A stretch of DNA of 64,000 nucleotides from contig BPKJ01000002.1 of the NCBI GenBank assembly GCA_026005075.1, positions 310,001-374,000 of the forward strand, given 5' to 3'. The notes beneath the pieces were generated by a model. The model ran no database searches. It was not told where the DNA came from and saw only the letters and a program-made list of their open reading frames with translations. The stretch is from Lysobacteraceae bacterium. GTDB taxonomy: Bacteria > Pseudomonadota > Gammaproteobacteria > Xanthomonadales > Xanthomonadaceae. Shown here one piece after another: positions 35,135 to 44,875 of this stretch. Positions within the stretch are counted from its first letter, which is position 1. Each line of letters begins with the position of its first letter. The translations under genes were made by a program, and so were the position numbers.

Positions 35135-35154
35135 GGGTGTCTGGCCAGACGCCT
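35135..35154. promoter_or_regulatory. Near-palindrome in the tilS/miaA divergent promoter region
   Basis: GTCTGGCCAGAC at 35139-35150 is a perfect 12-bp palindrome. With one mismatched pair it extends to 18 bases (GGTGTCTGGCCAGACGCC). It lies close to the centre of the 77-bp gap between two divergent start codons. It could be an operator or a short hairpin; no known regulator is assigned. Confidence 0.35.
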
Positions 35155-35188
35155 GCCGCGGTCCGGGGTTCCGGGGTAACGTGTACGG

Positions 35189-36124
35189 ATGCCCGCCCGC
35201 CCGCGTCCCCGAGCCATCGCCCTGATGGGCCCCACCGCATCCGGCAAGACCGCGGCGGCGCTGGCGCTGGCGCGGCGCTGGCCGGTGGAGGTGGTGAGCG
35301 TCGACTCGGCGCAGGTCTACCGCGGCCTCGACGTCGGCAGTGCCAAGCCCGCGGCGGACGAGCGCGCCCGGGTGCCGCACCACCTGATCGACATCCGCGC
35401 GCCGTGGCAGACCTATTCGGCGGCCGAGTTCGCCGACGATGCGGCCCGGCTGGTGCCGGCCATCGCCGCACGCGGTCGGGTGCCGCTGCTGGTGGGCGGC
35501 ACGGGGCTGTATTTCCGCGCCCTGCTGGAAGGCCTCTCGCCGATGCCGGCCGCGGATCCCGAGGTGCGGCGGGCGCTGCAGGCCGAACTCGCGCACCAGG
35601 GCCCGGCGCGCCTGCACGCGCGCCTTGCGGAGGTCGATCCGGCTGCGGCGGCGCGGATCCGGCCGAGCGATCCGCAGCGCATCCTGCGCGCGCTGGAGGT
35701 GCACCGGCTCACCGGCAGGCCGCTCAGCGCGTGGCAGTGCGGCGGCAGCCGGCCATTGCGCGACGTCGCCGTGCTCAAGCTCGCCCTGTCGCCGCCGCGC
35801 GAGGTGCTGCACGCGCGCATCGAGCAGCGGTTCCACGCCATGCTGAGGGCCGGATTCCTCGACGAGGTGCGCGGGCTGATGGCCGATCCCCGGCTGCACC
35901 CGGAGCTGCCGTCGATGCGTGCCGTCGGCTACCGCCAGGCCTGGGCCTACCTCTCCGGTCAGGGCGGCGAGGAGGATTTCGTGGCCGCCGGCATCGCCGC
36001 CACCCGTCAGCTTGCCAAGCGGCAGCTCACCTGGCTGCGGGCGGAGCCCGACCTGTTCTGGCTGGATCCCGAGGATTTCCCTGCGCTCTGCCGCCGGGTG
36101 GAGGATTTCCTCGGGGCAGGCTGA
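35189..36124 (+). CDS. miaA: tRNA dimethylallyltransferase
   Basis: MiaA transfers a dimethylallyl group to A37 of tRNAs reading UNN codons. MiaB, also in this window, then methylthiolates it. The 311-residue protein has the P-loop [19 protein letters not shown], the [17 protein letters not shown] motif, HHLIDIRAP and [14 protein letters not shown]. The later [16 protein letters not shown] and [14 protein letters not shown] are typical. Start ATG at 35189. mutL, which often precedes miaA, is absent; hfq follows after 140 bp. Confidence 0.97.
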   Translation: MPARPRPRAIALMGPTASGKTAAALALARRWPVEVVSVDSAQVYRGLDVGSAKPAADERARVPHHLIDIRAPWQTYSAAEFADDAARLVPAIAARGRVPLLVGGTGLYFRALLEGLSPMPAADPEVRRALQAELAHQGPARLHARLAEVDPAAAARIRPSDPQRILRALEVHRLTGRPLSAWQCGGSRPLRDVAVLKLALSPPREVLHARIEQRFHAMLRAGFLDEVRGLMADPRLHPELPSMRAVGYRQAWAYLSGQGGEEDFVAAGIAATRQLAKRQLTWLRAEPDLFWLDPEDFPALCRRVEDFLGAG

Positions 36125-36180
36125 GGGGGTCGGTTCACGCGCGGCACTGCATGGCGGCCCGCGGCCCGTGTACCATGCCC

Positions 36181-36232
36181 GGCTGCAGCCTCGCTGCCCG
36201 AGGCGGGCAGCAAGGCCACGGCCGCCGTGGCC
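36181..36232 (+). other. Tandem GC hairpins in the hfq leader
   Basis: Three inverted repeats follow one another between miaA and hfq: the palindrome GGCTGCAGCC (36181-36190); an 8-bp perfect stem with loop AGG (36193-36200 / 36204-36211); and an 8-bp perfect stem with loop CCG (36214-36221 / 36225-36232). No T-run follows, so this is not a classical terminator. It ends about 30 bases before the hfq ATG and could affect hfq translation or mRNA processing. Confidence 0.5.
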
Positions 36233-36264
36233 GCTGGAAACCCCATGTGAAGCAGGAGACAAGC

Positions 36265-36537
36265 ATGTCCAAGGGCCAGTCCTTGCAGGACCCCTTCCTC
36301 AATGCGCTGCGCCGGGAGCGGGTGCCGGTGTCCATTTTCCTGGTCAACGGCGTCAAGCTGCAGGGCACCATCGAGTCCTTCGACCAGTTCGCGGTCCTGC
36401 TCCGCAACACGGTCAGCCAGATGGTCTACAAGCATGCGATCTCCAGCATCGTGCCGGCGCGCAACGTGCGCATCGGCCCGGCTTCCGGAGGCGGCGCCGA
36501 GCCGGCGGACGAGCCCGGCCCGGACCCGCATGCCTGA
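36265..36537 (+). CDS. hfq: RNA chaperone Hfq
   Basis: Hfq is the hexameric Sm-like protein that pairs small RNAs with mRNAs. The 90-residue sequence has [18 protein letters not shown], the Sm1 region [20 protein letters not shown] and the Sm2 motif [14 protein letters not shown], all highly conserved. A short acidic/proline tail follows. The Shine-Dalgarno AGGAGA is well placed before the ATG. It lies between miaA and hflX, the conserved order. Confidence 0.98.
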   Translation: MSKGQSLQDPFLNALRRERVPVSIFLVNGVKLQGTIESFDQFAVLLRNTVSQMVYKHAISSIVPARNVRIGPASGGGAEPADEPGPDPHA

Positions 36538-36571
36538 CCCCTGCGAGCCGCGCGCGGAGGAGTAGGCAAGG

Positions 36572-37897
36572 GTGTTCGAACGGTCCCGGGGCGGCGAGCG
36601 CGCCCTGCTGATCCAGCCGCATCCGCCCGGCGAGCCCGACCCCTCGCGGATCGAGGAGTTTGCCGAGCTGGCGCGCTCGGCGGGGGCGCAGGTCGTGGGC
36701 CAGCTGGCCGCACGCCTCGAGAGGCCCAATCCGGCACTCCTGATCGGCACCGGCAAGGTCGAGGAGGCCCTCGCCCTGTGCGAAGCCGCCGCGGCCGACC
36801 TGGTGCTGGTCAACCATGCGCTGAGCCCCGTGCAGGAGCGCAACCTCGAACGCGCGCTGCGCCGGCGGGTGGTCGATCGCACCGGGCTGATCCTGGACAT
36901 CTTCGCCCAGCGTGCGCGCTCGCACGAAGGCAAGCTGCAGGTCGAGCTGGCCCAGCTGCGCCACATGGCGACCCGGCTGGTGCGGGGCTGGACCCATCTG
37001 GAGCGGCAGCGCGGTGGCGCGATCGGCCTGCGCGGTCCGGGTGAGACCCAGCTCGAGACCGACCGCCGCCTGCTGGCCAGGCGGGTCGACCAGCTGCAGC
37101 GGCGGCTGCGCAAGGTCGAGGTGCAGCAGGCGCAGATGCGCCGCGCCCGCGTCCGCAACGAGGTGCCGCGGGTGGCCCTGGTGGGCTACACCAATGCCGG
37201 CAAGTCCACCCTGTTCAACGCGCTGACCGGCGCCGCCGCCTATGCGGCCGATCAGCTCTTCGCCACCCTCGACCCGACCGTGCGCCGCCTGCCCGGCCTG
37301 GCCTGCGGGCCGCTGACGCTCGCCGACACCGTCGGGTTCATCCGTGACCTGCCGCACGACCTGGTTGCCGCCTTCCGCTCGACCCTGGCCGAGGCCCGCG
37401 AGGCCGACCTCCTCGTGCACGTGATCGACGCTGCCGACCCCGAGCGCGAGCAGCGCCGGCACCAGGTCCAGCAGGTGCTCGAGGAGATCGGTGCGGCGGA
37501 GCTGCCGCAACTGCTGGTCTACAACAAGATCGACCGTCTCGAGGGGTTTGCGCCGCGGGTCGATCAGGACGCCGAGGGCGGGCCGCGCCAGGTCTGGCTG
37601 TCGGCGGCATCCGGGGCGGGGCTCGAGCTGCTGCGCGAGGTCCTGGAACGGCGCTTTGCCGAGCGGCGCATCCGCCGCCGGGTGCGGCTGCCGTGCATGG
37701 CCGGCAGGGAGCGCGCCCGCCTGTTCGCTGCCGGCGCGGTGCTCGGCGAGAGCAGCGACGAGCAGGGCTGGGACATCGAGGTCGACCTGCCCAGAAGCGT
37801 GGCCGAACGCCTGTGTGCCGAGGGCGGACGCTACGCGGATGCGCTGCGTGAGCAGCTGCTCGGCACGCCCGCAGGCGAGGCGACCGACGGCTGCTAG
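36572..37897 (+). CDS. hflX: Ribosome-associated GTPase HflX
   Basis: HflX is a GTPase that binds the 50S subunit and splits stalled or heat-stressed ribosomes. The 441-residue protein has the N-terminal HflX domain (LIGTGKVEEALALCEAAAAD), a coiled linker with GGAIGLRGPGETQLETDRRL, G1 in ALVGYTNAGKSTLFNAL, G3 in LADTVGFIRDLPHDLV and G4 as NKID. It starts at a GTG with GGAGGAG upstream. The TAG stop is embedded in TAGAAT (37895-37900), a possible -10 for hflK. Confidence 0.96.
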   Translation: MFERSRGGERALLIQPHPPGEPDPSRIEEFAELARSAGAQVVGQLAARLERPNPALLIGTGKVEEALALCEAAAADLVLVNHALSPVQERNLERALRRRVVDRTGLILDIFAQRARSHEGKLQVELAQLRHMATRLVRGWTHLERQRGGAIGLRGPGETQLETDRRLLARRVDQLQRRLRKVEVQQAQMRRARVRNEVPRVALVGYTNAGKSTLFNALTGAAAYAADQLFATLDPTVRRLPGLACGPLTLADTVGFIRDLPHDLVAAFRSTLAEAREADLLVHVIDAADPEREQRRHQVQQVLEEIGAAELPQLLVYNKIDRLEGFAPRVDQDAEGGPRQVWLSAASGAGLELLREVLERRFAERRIRRRVRLPCMAGRERARLFAAGAVLGESSDEQGWDIEVDLPRSVAERLCAEGGRYADALREQLLGTPAGEATDGC

Positions 37898-37960
37898 AAT
37901 CGGCAGCCCCCGCGCGGGAGCAGGTCCGGCCCGTCCGGGCAACGACACGGAGTGAGGCGA

Positions 37961-39064
37961 ATGGCGTGGAACAAACCAGGCGGCGAGAAGGATCCATGGA
38001 GCCAGGGCGGCGGGCGTGACGAGGGCCCGAACGTCGAGGACTTCCTGCGCAGGCTCCGCGGCAGTCTCGGCCGCGCGATGGGCGGTGGCGGAGGAAAGGG
38101 CGGCACCGGCGCCGGCGAGGGCGGGCCGAACTTCCTGCTGATCGCGGCCGCGCTGCTGGCGCTGTGGTTCCTGCTCGATGCGTGGGTGATGATCGACGAG
38201 CGGCAACGCGGTGTCGTGCTGCGCTTCGGCAAGTTCGACCGCGTGCTCACACCGGGACCGAACTTCAAGCTGCCGCGTCCGCTGGAGTCGGTCACCAAGG
38301 TCGACGTGACCCAGCTGCGCAGCATCAGCGACCAGGTCCGCATGCTCACCCGCGACGAGAACATCGTCCAGATCGAGTACAACGTGCAGTACCAGGTTGC
38401 CGACCCCAAGCTCTACCTGTTCGGCGCGCGCGATCCCGACGATACGCTCCGCCAGGCCACCGAGAGCGCGGTGCGTGACGTGGTCGGCTCCAGCGAGATG
38501 GACGAGGTGCTGACCGGCGAGCGCGCGGCGCTCGCGGCCGAGGCCCGCCAGCGCCTGCAGGCCACGCTGGACAGCTACGGCACCGGGCTGCAGGTCTCGG
38601 TGTTCAACCTGCAGAACGCGAGGCCGCCCTCGGAGGTTCGCGAGGCCTTCGACGACGCGATCAGTGCGCGCGAGGACAAGGAGCGGATCGAATCCGAGGC
38701 CGAGGCCTACGCCAGCAAGGTCGTGCCCGAGGCCAGGGGCGAGGCGGCACGCATCCGTGCCGAGGCCGAGGGCTACAAGCAGGCCATGATCGCCCGCGCC
38801 GAGGGTGACGCCGAGCGCTTCTCGATGCTCGCCGAGGAATACCGCAAGGCGCCCGAGGTGACCCGGCAGCGTCTCTACCTCGAGACCATGCAGGAAATCC
38901 TCGCCGGCAACCGCAAGGTCTATGCCGGCGATGGCGGCAACGTGCTCTACCTCCCCATCGAGGGAGGCGGTGCCGCGGCCGCGCCGCCCGCACGTCTGGC
39001 GCCGGCGATGCAGGCATCTGCCGCCGGCGCTCCCGGCCGCGGGTGCCACGCTGCGCGAGCGTGA
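37961..39064 (+). CDS. hflK: FtsH-associated SPFH protein HflK (3' end possibly frameshifted)
   Basis: HflK forms with HflC a large inner-membrane cage around FtsH that limits its proteolysis. The 367 residues as read have an N-terminal Gly-rich cytoplasmic tail, one membrane helix (NFLLIAAALLALWFLLDAW), and the SPFH domain (ERQRGVVLRFGKFDRVLTPG). A long helical region rich in Ala/Glu follows (SEAEAYASKVVPEARGEAAR). After about residue 345 the tail is Ala/Pro-rich. The next frame gives ATLREREPRRPERGSREEAR and a stop at 39110 overlapping the hflC ATG (ATGA). That is the more natural end, so a one-base insertion between about 38960 and 39040 is likely. Confidence 0.93.
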   Translation: MAWNKPGGEKDPWSQGGGRDEGPNVEDFLRRLRGSLGRAMGGGGGKGGTGAGEGGPNFLLIAAALLALWFLLDAWVMIDERQRGVVLRFGKFDRVLTPGPNFKLPRPLESVTKVDVTQLRSISDQVRMLTRDENIVQIEYNVQYQVADPKLYLFGARDPDDTLRQATESAVRDVVGSSEMDEVLTGERAALAAEARQRLQATLDSYGTGLQVSVFNLQNARPPSEVREAFDDAISAREDKERIESEAEAYASKVVPEARGEAARIRAEAEGYKQAMIARAEGDAERFSMLAEEYRKAPEVTRQRLYLETMQEILAGNRKVYAGDGGNVLYLPIEGGGAAAAPPARLAPAMQASAAGAPGRGCHAARA

Positions 39065-39106
39065 GCCAAGACGCCCCGAACGGGGCAGCCGAGAGGAGGC
39101 ACGTCG

Positions 39107-39991
39107 ATGAGATCCGCCCTTCCCATCGTGCTCGTGGTGCTGGCCTTCCTCGCCATGGACTCGGTCTATCAGGTGCAGGAGAGCCAGGTTGCGGTCCGCT
39201 TCCAGCTCGGGCGGATCGTCGAGACCGACATCCAGCCCGGCTTCCACGTCAAGCTTCCCCTGCTGCAGAACGTGCTCAAGTTCGACCGGCGGGTGCTGTC
39301 GCTGGACGGCCAGCCCGAGCGCTACCTCACCTCGGAGAAGAAGGACGTCAACGTCGACTTCTTCGTGAAGTGGCGGATCGAGGATGTCCGCCGCTACTAC
39401 CAGGCGACCGGCGGCAACGAGATCAACGCGCAGACGCGGCTCTCGCCGATCGTCAAGGAAGCGATCCGCAACGAGTTCAACCAGCGCACCCTGAAGGAGG
39501 TCGTTGGCGGCGAGCGCACCAACCTCGCCGAGCGTTTCGTCGAGGTCGCCAACCGCGGCGCGGCGGAGCTCGGTGTGCGCGTGGTGGACGTGCGCATCAA
39601 GCGCATCGATCTGCCCGAGGACGGGCAGGTGATCGCCTCGGTGTTCGAGCGCATGCGCGCCGAGCGTCTGCGGGTGGCCAATGCCCTCCGCGCCGAGGGC
39701 CAGGAGCAGTCCGAGACCATCCGTTCCAACGCCGATCGCCAGCGGGTGGTCATCGTCGCCGAGGCCGAGCGCGATGCCCAGCGCCTGCGCGGTGAAGGGG
39801 ATGCCCAGGCCGCGGCGATCTACGCCCGGGCCTACCAGTCGCAGCCGGAGTTCTACGCCTTCTGGCGCTCGCTGGAGACCTACCGCAAGGGCTTCGGCGA
39901 CGGCCAGGGCGTGCTGGTGCTGGACAAGGACGCCGAGTTCCTCCGCTACTTCGAGCGCGGCGGTGCGCTGCTGCGCGGGGATCGCCGATGA
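39107..39991 (+). CDS. hflC: FtsH-associated SPFH protein HflC
   Basis: HflC is the partner of HflK. The 294-residue protein has an N-terminal membrane helix (LPIVLVVLAFLAMDSVYQV), the SPFH domain (ESQVAVRFQLGRIVETDIQPG, FHVKLPLLQNVLKFDRR), and a C-terminal helical region (LRVANALRAEGQEQSETIRS). ATG at 39107 with GAGGAGG upstream. The stop overlaps the start of the DUF2065 gene (ATGA). Confidence 0.96.
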   Translation: MRSALPIVLVVLAFLAMDSVYQVQESQVAVRFQLGRIVETDIQPGFHVKLPLLQNVLKFDRRVLSLDGQPERYLTSEKKDVNVDFFVKWRIEDVRRYYQATGGNEINAQTRLSPIVKEAIRNEFNQRTLKEVVGGERTNLAERFVEVANRGAAELGVRVVDVRIKRIDLPEDGQVIASVFERMRAERLRVANALRAEGQEQSETIRSNADRQRVVIVAEAERDAQRLRGEGDAQAAAIYARAYQSQPEFYAFWRSLETYRKGFGDGQGVLVLDKDAEFLRYFERGGALLRGDRR

Positions 39992-40176
39992 GCGAGGACC
40001 TGCTCGCGGCGCTGTGCCTGGTCGCGGTGATCGAAGGGCTGTTCCTGCTCGCGGCCGCCGACGCCTGGAAGCGGATCGTGGCGCAGATGGGCGAGATGCC
40101 CTCCGGCACCTTGCGGCTGGCCGGAGGGATCATGGCCGCGATGGGGCTTCTGGCCCTGCAGTGGGTGCGCGGCTGA
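39988..40176 (+). CDS. DUF2065 (YjeT-like) small membrane protein
   Basis: This 62-residue protein has two hydrophobic helices (LLAALCLVAVIEGLFLLAAA and LRLAGGIMAAMGLLALQWV) separated by a short segment with WKRIVAQMGEMP. This is the DUF2065 pattern found directly after hflC in many gammaproteobacteria. The ATG overlaps the hflC stop. The role is unknown; position suggests a link with the HflKC-FtsH complex. purA, often next, is absent. Confidence 0.88.
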   Translation: MSEDLLAALCLVAVIEGLFLLAAADAWKRIVAQMGEMPSGTLRLAGGIMAAMGLLALQWVRG

Positions 40177-40183
40177 GCCGGCC

Positions 40184-41152
40184 TCAGAGCCAGCGTGCGC
40201 GGCGGAGGAGCCCGTAGACCAGCGCCATCGCGGCCACGGTGACGCCGGTCACCACCGCGTAGGCGTGACGGCCCGAAAGCTCGGGCATGTGCTGGAAGTT
40301 CATCCCGTACCAGCTTGCGATCAGGGTGGGAACGGCGAGCAGCGCCGCCCAGCCGGCGAGGCGCTTGACCACCTCCCCCTGGGTCACCGAGACCAGCGCG
40401 AGGTTCACGCTCAGGGCCGCGGAGAGCATCTCGGAAAGGGTGCCGACCGACTCGCCGATGCGCATGGCGTGGTCGTACACGTCGCGCAGGTAAACGCGGG
40501 TCTCGTCACGGATCAGCCCAGGATGCAGGTGGACGAGCTGGTTGAGGATGTCCTGCAGCGGCGTCACCGCAAGACGCAGGGTGACCAGTTCGCGCTTGAG
40601 CCGATAGAGCCGGACGATGGTCTGGCGATCGTAGTCGCCGCCGAAGATCGCGTCCTCGAGCTGGCGGAGCTGCTGCTGGAAGTCGTCCACGATCGGCATC
40701 AGGTGATCGACGATGAGGTCGAGCACGGCGTACAGCCCGTAGCTCGGCCCGAGGGCGAGCAGCTCGGGTTCCCGCTCGCAACGCGCGCGGGCCGGGGTGT
40801 AGGAGGTCGAGGCGCCGTGCCGGACCGTGATCAGGTAGTTCCTGCCCAGGAAGACGTGGGTCTCGCCGAAGCGGATCCGCCCCTCTTCCATCTGTGCGGT
40901 GTGCACCACGATGAACAGCGCGTTGCCGTAGGACTCGATCTTCGGGCGCTGGTGGGCATGGTGGGCATCCTCCACCGCAAGGTCGTGCAGACCGAAGGCT
41001 TCCTGCACGCGCTGCAGCAGCGGTTCGTCGGGCTCGTGCAGGCCGACCCAGACGAAGCCCTCGCCACCGCGCAGGAAGTCCTGCACGCCGTCGAGACCGA
41101 GTTCGGGACCACGCCGTCCGTCGCCGGTGTAGGCCACGCAGTTGCGGATCAT
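40184..41152 (-). CDS. corA: CorA-family magnesium/cobalt transporter
   Basis: This 322-residue pentameric channel protein is of the CorA family. It has a large N-terminal cytoplasmic domain (VWVGLHEPDEPLLQRVQEAF; VEDAHHAHQRPKIESYGNAL) and a long stalk helix. Two C-terminal membrane helices follow, with the signature YGMNFQHMPEL between them. The ATG at 41152 has an AGGAGG-type Shine-Dalgarno just upstream. It is convergent with the DUF2065 gene (7 bp) and follows the DUF4105/Lnb gene on the same strand. Confidence 0.95.
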   Translation of the reverse strand: MIRNCVAYTGDGRRGPELGLDGVQDFLRGGEGFVWVGLHEPDEPLLQRVQEAFGLHDLAVEDAHHAHQRPKIESYGNALFIVVHTAQMEEGRIRFGETHVFLGRNYLITVRHGASTSYTPARARCEREPELLALGPSYGLYAVLDLIVDHLMPIVDDFQQQLRQLEDAIFGGDYDRQTIVRLYRLKRELVTLRLAVTPLQDILNQLVHLHPGLIRDETRVYLRDVYDHAMRIGESVGTLSEMLSAALSVNLALVSVTQGEVVKRLAGWAALLAVPTLIASWYGMNFQHMPELSGRHAYAVVTGVTVAAMALVYGLLRRARWL

Positions 41153-41195
41153 CCCTCCTCCCCGATGGTCGCGGCTCGGCCGAGCCGGTCGGTGC

Positions 41196-42390
41196 CTAGG
41201 GTACGGGATCCTCCTCCGCCGGCGACAGCAGGCGCCAGGCGGCGAGATGCACGGGCAGCAGCAGGACGATCCATTCGAGGTGATCCTGCGGCCGTACCGG
41301 CAACATGTACAGCGGCACCGTCAGCGTCGCCAGCAGCGCCGCCGCCCCCGCCAAGCGACCTGCGAAGGGAGTGGGGCGCCGGTCCGCCGCGAGGGTCCTG
41401 AGCGCGGGCAGCAGCAGGAGCCCCGCCGGGGTGCACAGGAGCAGCGTCCGGTTGCCATGCGCCATGAGGTGGTCGGTTGCGAACCAGAGCAGCAGGCCGA
41501 CCACGCCGACCAGGCCCGTTCCCAGCCAGAACAGGCCGAGCAGCCCGCGACCGAACCGGCCTGCCGGGCCCGCACGCCGTGGAAGGAGCAGCACCAGCAC
41601 GGCGAGGGCGCCGCCGGCGAGGGTCGCCAGCAGGAGGAAACGGGGCTCCTCGGCGCGGGCCTCGGGCAGGACCTGCGGCAGAAGGGACAGTTCCTCCTCC
41701 ACCAGGGCCTGGCCATCGGCCAGCTTCACCAGCGCCAGTGCATCGTGCAGGCGGTCGGGCACGAAGGATTCCTCCCAGCGCGACAGCGGGCGGTCGGCCG
41801 CAGGGCCAAGGAACAGATGGATGCCGAGGTACATCCAAAGGTCCGGTGCGGCGAGGCGCAGGGCCTCGCTGCGGTAGCTCAGGCCGCGCGAGCGTCCTCG
41901 GGTCTGTTCCTTGATGCGCCCGCCGAGGACGCGGTCGAGGGCGTCGCGGACCTTGGTCGAGCAGTTTGCGGTGAAGTAGTCGTAGCGGTATTCGGCGTTC
42001 TCGGGGCGCGCGTTCCACTCCAGCAGCCGGGCGAGCTCGGCGGCCTGCTGCGGGGCCAGCCGCAGCCACTGCAGCCGCATGCCGCGACCCTCCTGCCGGT
42101 AGTAGGCCAGTTCCTGCTCGAAGGTCTGGGCGACCAGCCGGTAGCGCATCCTTCCCTGTGCGAAGCGCAGCAGGAAGCCGGGCTGGTCGAAGTCGAAGAA
42201 GCCGTAGTTGTAGACGGTGTGCCGTCCCTCGTCGTCCTCGACGAGGAGGGCGTTGTGGCCGTAGCGTGACCAGTACTCCGCGCCCGGCCCCATGGTCAGC
42301 ACGCCGATCCGCGGCGCGGCATGGACGAGGCAGGGCAGGGCGGCGAGAAGGACCAGCAACCCGGCAAGGCCTGCCCGCACCGGCCTTCGC

Positions 42391-42398
<8 letters not shown>
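41196..42398 (-). CDS. DUF4105/Lnb-family membrane protein; candidate lipoprotein N-acyltransferase
   Basis: This is a 400-residue inner-membrane protein. It has a signal peptide or anchor (1-27), a periplasmic NlpC/P60-like domain (about 30-245) and about five C-terminal membrane helices (254-272, 286-307, 319-334, 346-366, 373-391). Candidate catalytic residues are His48 in RYGHNALLVED and Cys146 in YFTANCSTKVRDAL. From memory, this Pfam family (DUF4105) has been renamed after Lnb, the lipoprotein N-acyltransferase of Bacteroides. The gene overlaps the end of corC by 8 nt, the place normally held by lnt in the order miaB-phoH-ybeY-corC-lnt. The family call is firm; the enzymatic role is an inference from family and position. 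Confidence 0.8.
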
Positions 42399-43248
<850 letters not shown>

Positions 43249-43351
43249 GGGACCGAAGGAACGGCCTGTCGGCGGGGTCAAGAGTCTAGCAGGGCAGGGC
43301 GCGCCGGACGGCCCGGGGCGCGCCACCGAGATGGGGGCGACGGGCGGCGCT

Positions 43352-43825
43352 TCAAGGCATCTCTTCCGCGTAGGGGTCGTCGAAGCCCAGGCCGGCGAGG
43401 ATCTCGCGCTCGAGGGCTTCCATGGTCTGCGCCTCCCGCGGATCCTCGTGGTCGAAGCCGAGCAGATGGAGCACGCCGTGCACGGTCAGATGGGCGAAGT
43501 GGGCGTGGGCGGACTTGCCCTGCAGACGCGCCTCGCGCAGCACCACAGGCGCGCACAGGACGATGTCGCCGAGGATCGGCAGCTTCACGCCCGGCGGCAG
43601 GTCGGCGGGGAAGCTGAGCACGTTGGTCGCGTAGTCCTTGCCCCGGTAATGACGGTTGAGCGAACGTCCCTCGTACTCGCCCACCAGACGGAGGGCGAGA
43701 TCGGCGCGGCGCACCCGTCCCTCCAGCGCCGCGCTCACCCACCGCCGGAACGAGACCGGAGCCGGAAGGCCTGCGCGCGGCAGCCCGTAGCTGACCCCCA
43801 GTTCGAGTTCGAGCGCGGTCCTCAC
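43352..43825 (-). CDS. ybeY: rRNA maturation endoribonuclease YbeY
   Basis: YbeY is a zinc endoribonuclease acting in 16S rRNA 3' maturation and ribosome quality control. The 157-residue protein has the diagnostic metal site [17 protein letters not shown] and the preceding [13 protein letters not shown]. It starts at GTG (43825) overlapping the phoH stop (GTGA). About 100 bp separate it from corC. Confidence 0.96.
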   Translation of the reverse strand: MRTALELELGVSYGLPRAGLPAPVSFRRWVSAALEGRVRRADLALRLVGEYEGRSLNRHYRGKDYATNVLSFPADLPPGVKLPILGDIVLCAPVVLREARLQGKSAHAHFAHLTVHGVLHLLGFDHEDPREAQTMEALEREILAGLGFDDPYAEEMP

Positions 43826-44802
43826 GATCCACCTCCCGTGTCGCGGGCCTCGTAGGCCTCGACGATACGCGCCACGAGCGGATGGCGGACCACGTCACGG
43901 GCCTCGAAGAAGGTGAAGCTCACGCCCTCGACACCGTGCAGCACCTCGACCGCATCCCGCAGCCCTGAACGCTGCTGGCGTGGGAGATCCACCTGGGTCA
44001 GGTCACCGGTGATCACCGCCGTCGAGCCGAAGCCGATCCGGGTCAGGAACATCTTCATCTGCTCGACGGTGGTGTTCTGCGCCTCGTCGAGGATCACGAA
44101 GGCATCGTTGAGGGTGCGTCCGCGCATGTAGGCCAGCGGGGCGACCTCGATGACGTTGCGCTCGAGCAGGCGCGCGACCTTCTCCACGCCGAGCATCTCG
44201 TAGAGCGCGTCATGCAGCGGGCGCAGGTAGGGGTCGACCTTCTGCGCGAGATCACCCGGCAGGAAGCCGAGCCGCTCGCCGGCCTCGACCGCGGGGCGCA
44301 CCAGCAGCAGCCGCTGCACCCGGGCCTGGTTCAGCGCCTCGACCGCCATGGCCACGGCGAGAAAGGTCTTGCCGGTACCGGCCGGGCCGATGCCGAAGTT
44401 GATGTCGTGGGTGGCGATGGCGTGCAGGTAGCGCTGCTGGTTGCCGCCGCGCGCGCGGATCGTGCCGCGCCGGACCTTGATCGTGACCTCCTGCGGCTCG
44501 GTCACCCCGGGCGCCGCCGTGGCCGCCGCCGAGGCGCCGAGATGGAGGTGCACGGCGTGCGGATCGAGGCAGCGCAGCGCGGTCTCCTGCCACAGGTCGC
44601 GCAGGACCCGCTCGGCCCGGGCGACCTCGTCCTCCCCCGGTCCGCGGACGCGGAACACCTGTCCGCGGTGGGCGATCTCCACCCCGAGCCGGAGCTCGAT
44701 CTGGCGCAGATGTTCCTCCAGCGGGCCGGCGAGGTTGGCCAGGCGTTCGTTGTCGTCGGGCTCGAGGACGAAATCCCGGAAAGGCAGGGAGTCGCTGCGC
44801 AT
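43822..44802 (-). CDS. ybeZ: PhoH-like ATPase (YbeZ)
   Basis: This is a 326-residue cytosolic PhoH-family protein that works with YbeY in RNA metabolism. It has an N-terminal KH-like region (about 1-100), the Walker A motif [39 protein letters not shown] and the Walker B motif [12 protein letters not shown]. It ends in [15 protein letters not shown]. Start ATG at 44802, 73 bp after miaB. Confidence 0.96.
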   Translation of the reverse strand: MRSDSLPFRDFVLEPDDNERLANLAGPLEEHLRQIELRLGVEIAHRGQVFRVRGPGEDEVARAERVLRDLWQETALRCLDPHAVHLHLGASAAATAAPGVTEPQEVTIKVRRGTIRARGGNQQRYLHAIATHDINFGIGPAGTGKTFLAVAMAVEALNQARVQRLLLVRPAVEAGERLGFLPGDLAQKVDPYLRPLHDALYEMLGVEKVARLLERNVIEVAPLAYMRGRTLNDAFVILDEAQNTTVEQMKMFLTRIGFGSTAVITGDLTQVDLPRQQRSGLRDAVEVLHGVEGVSFTFFEARDVVRHPLVARIVEAYEARDTGGGS

Positions 44803-44875
44803 CGCCCAAGCCTAGCGCTTCACCGCGGCGGCGAGAACGGGCGCCGTCCGCAGCCCGGCCCGCGGAGCACCGGCC

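Noticed and set aside
37891-37900. TAGAAT hexamers (37895, 46251, 56324, and minus-strand 33804-33809) as firm promoters
   Set aside because: They recur at plausible positions but lack good -35 partners, so they are mentioned only as possible -10 elements.
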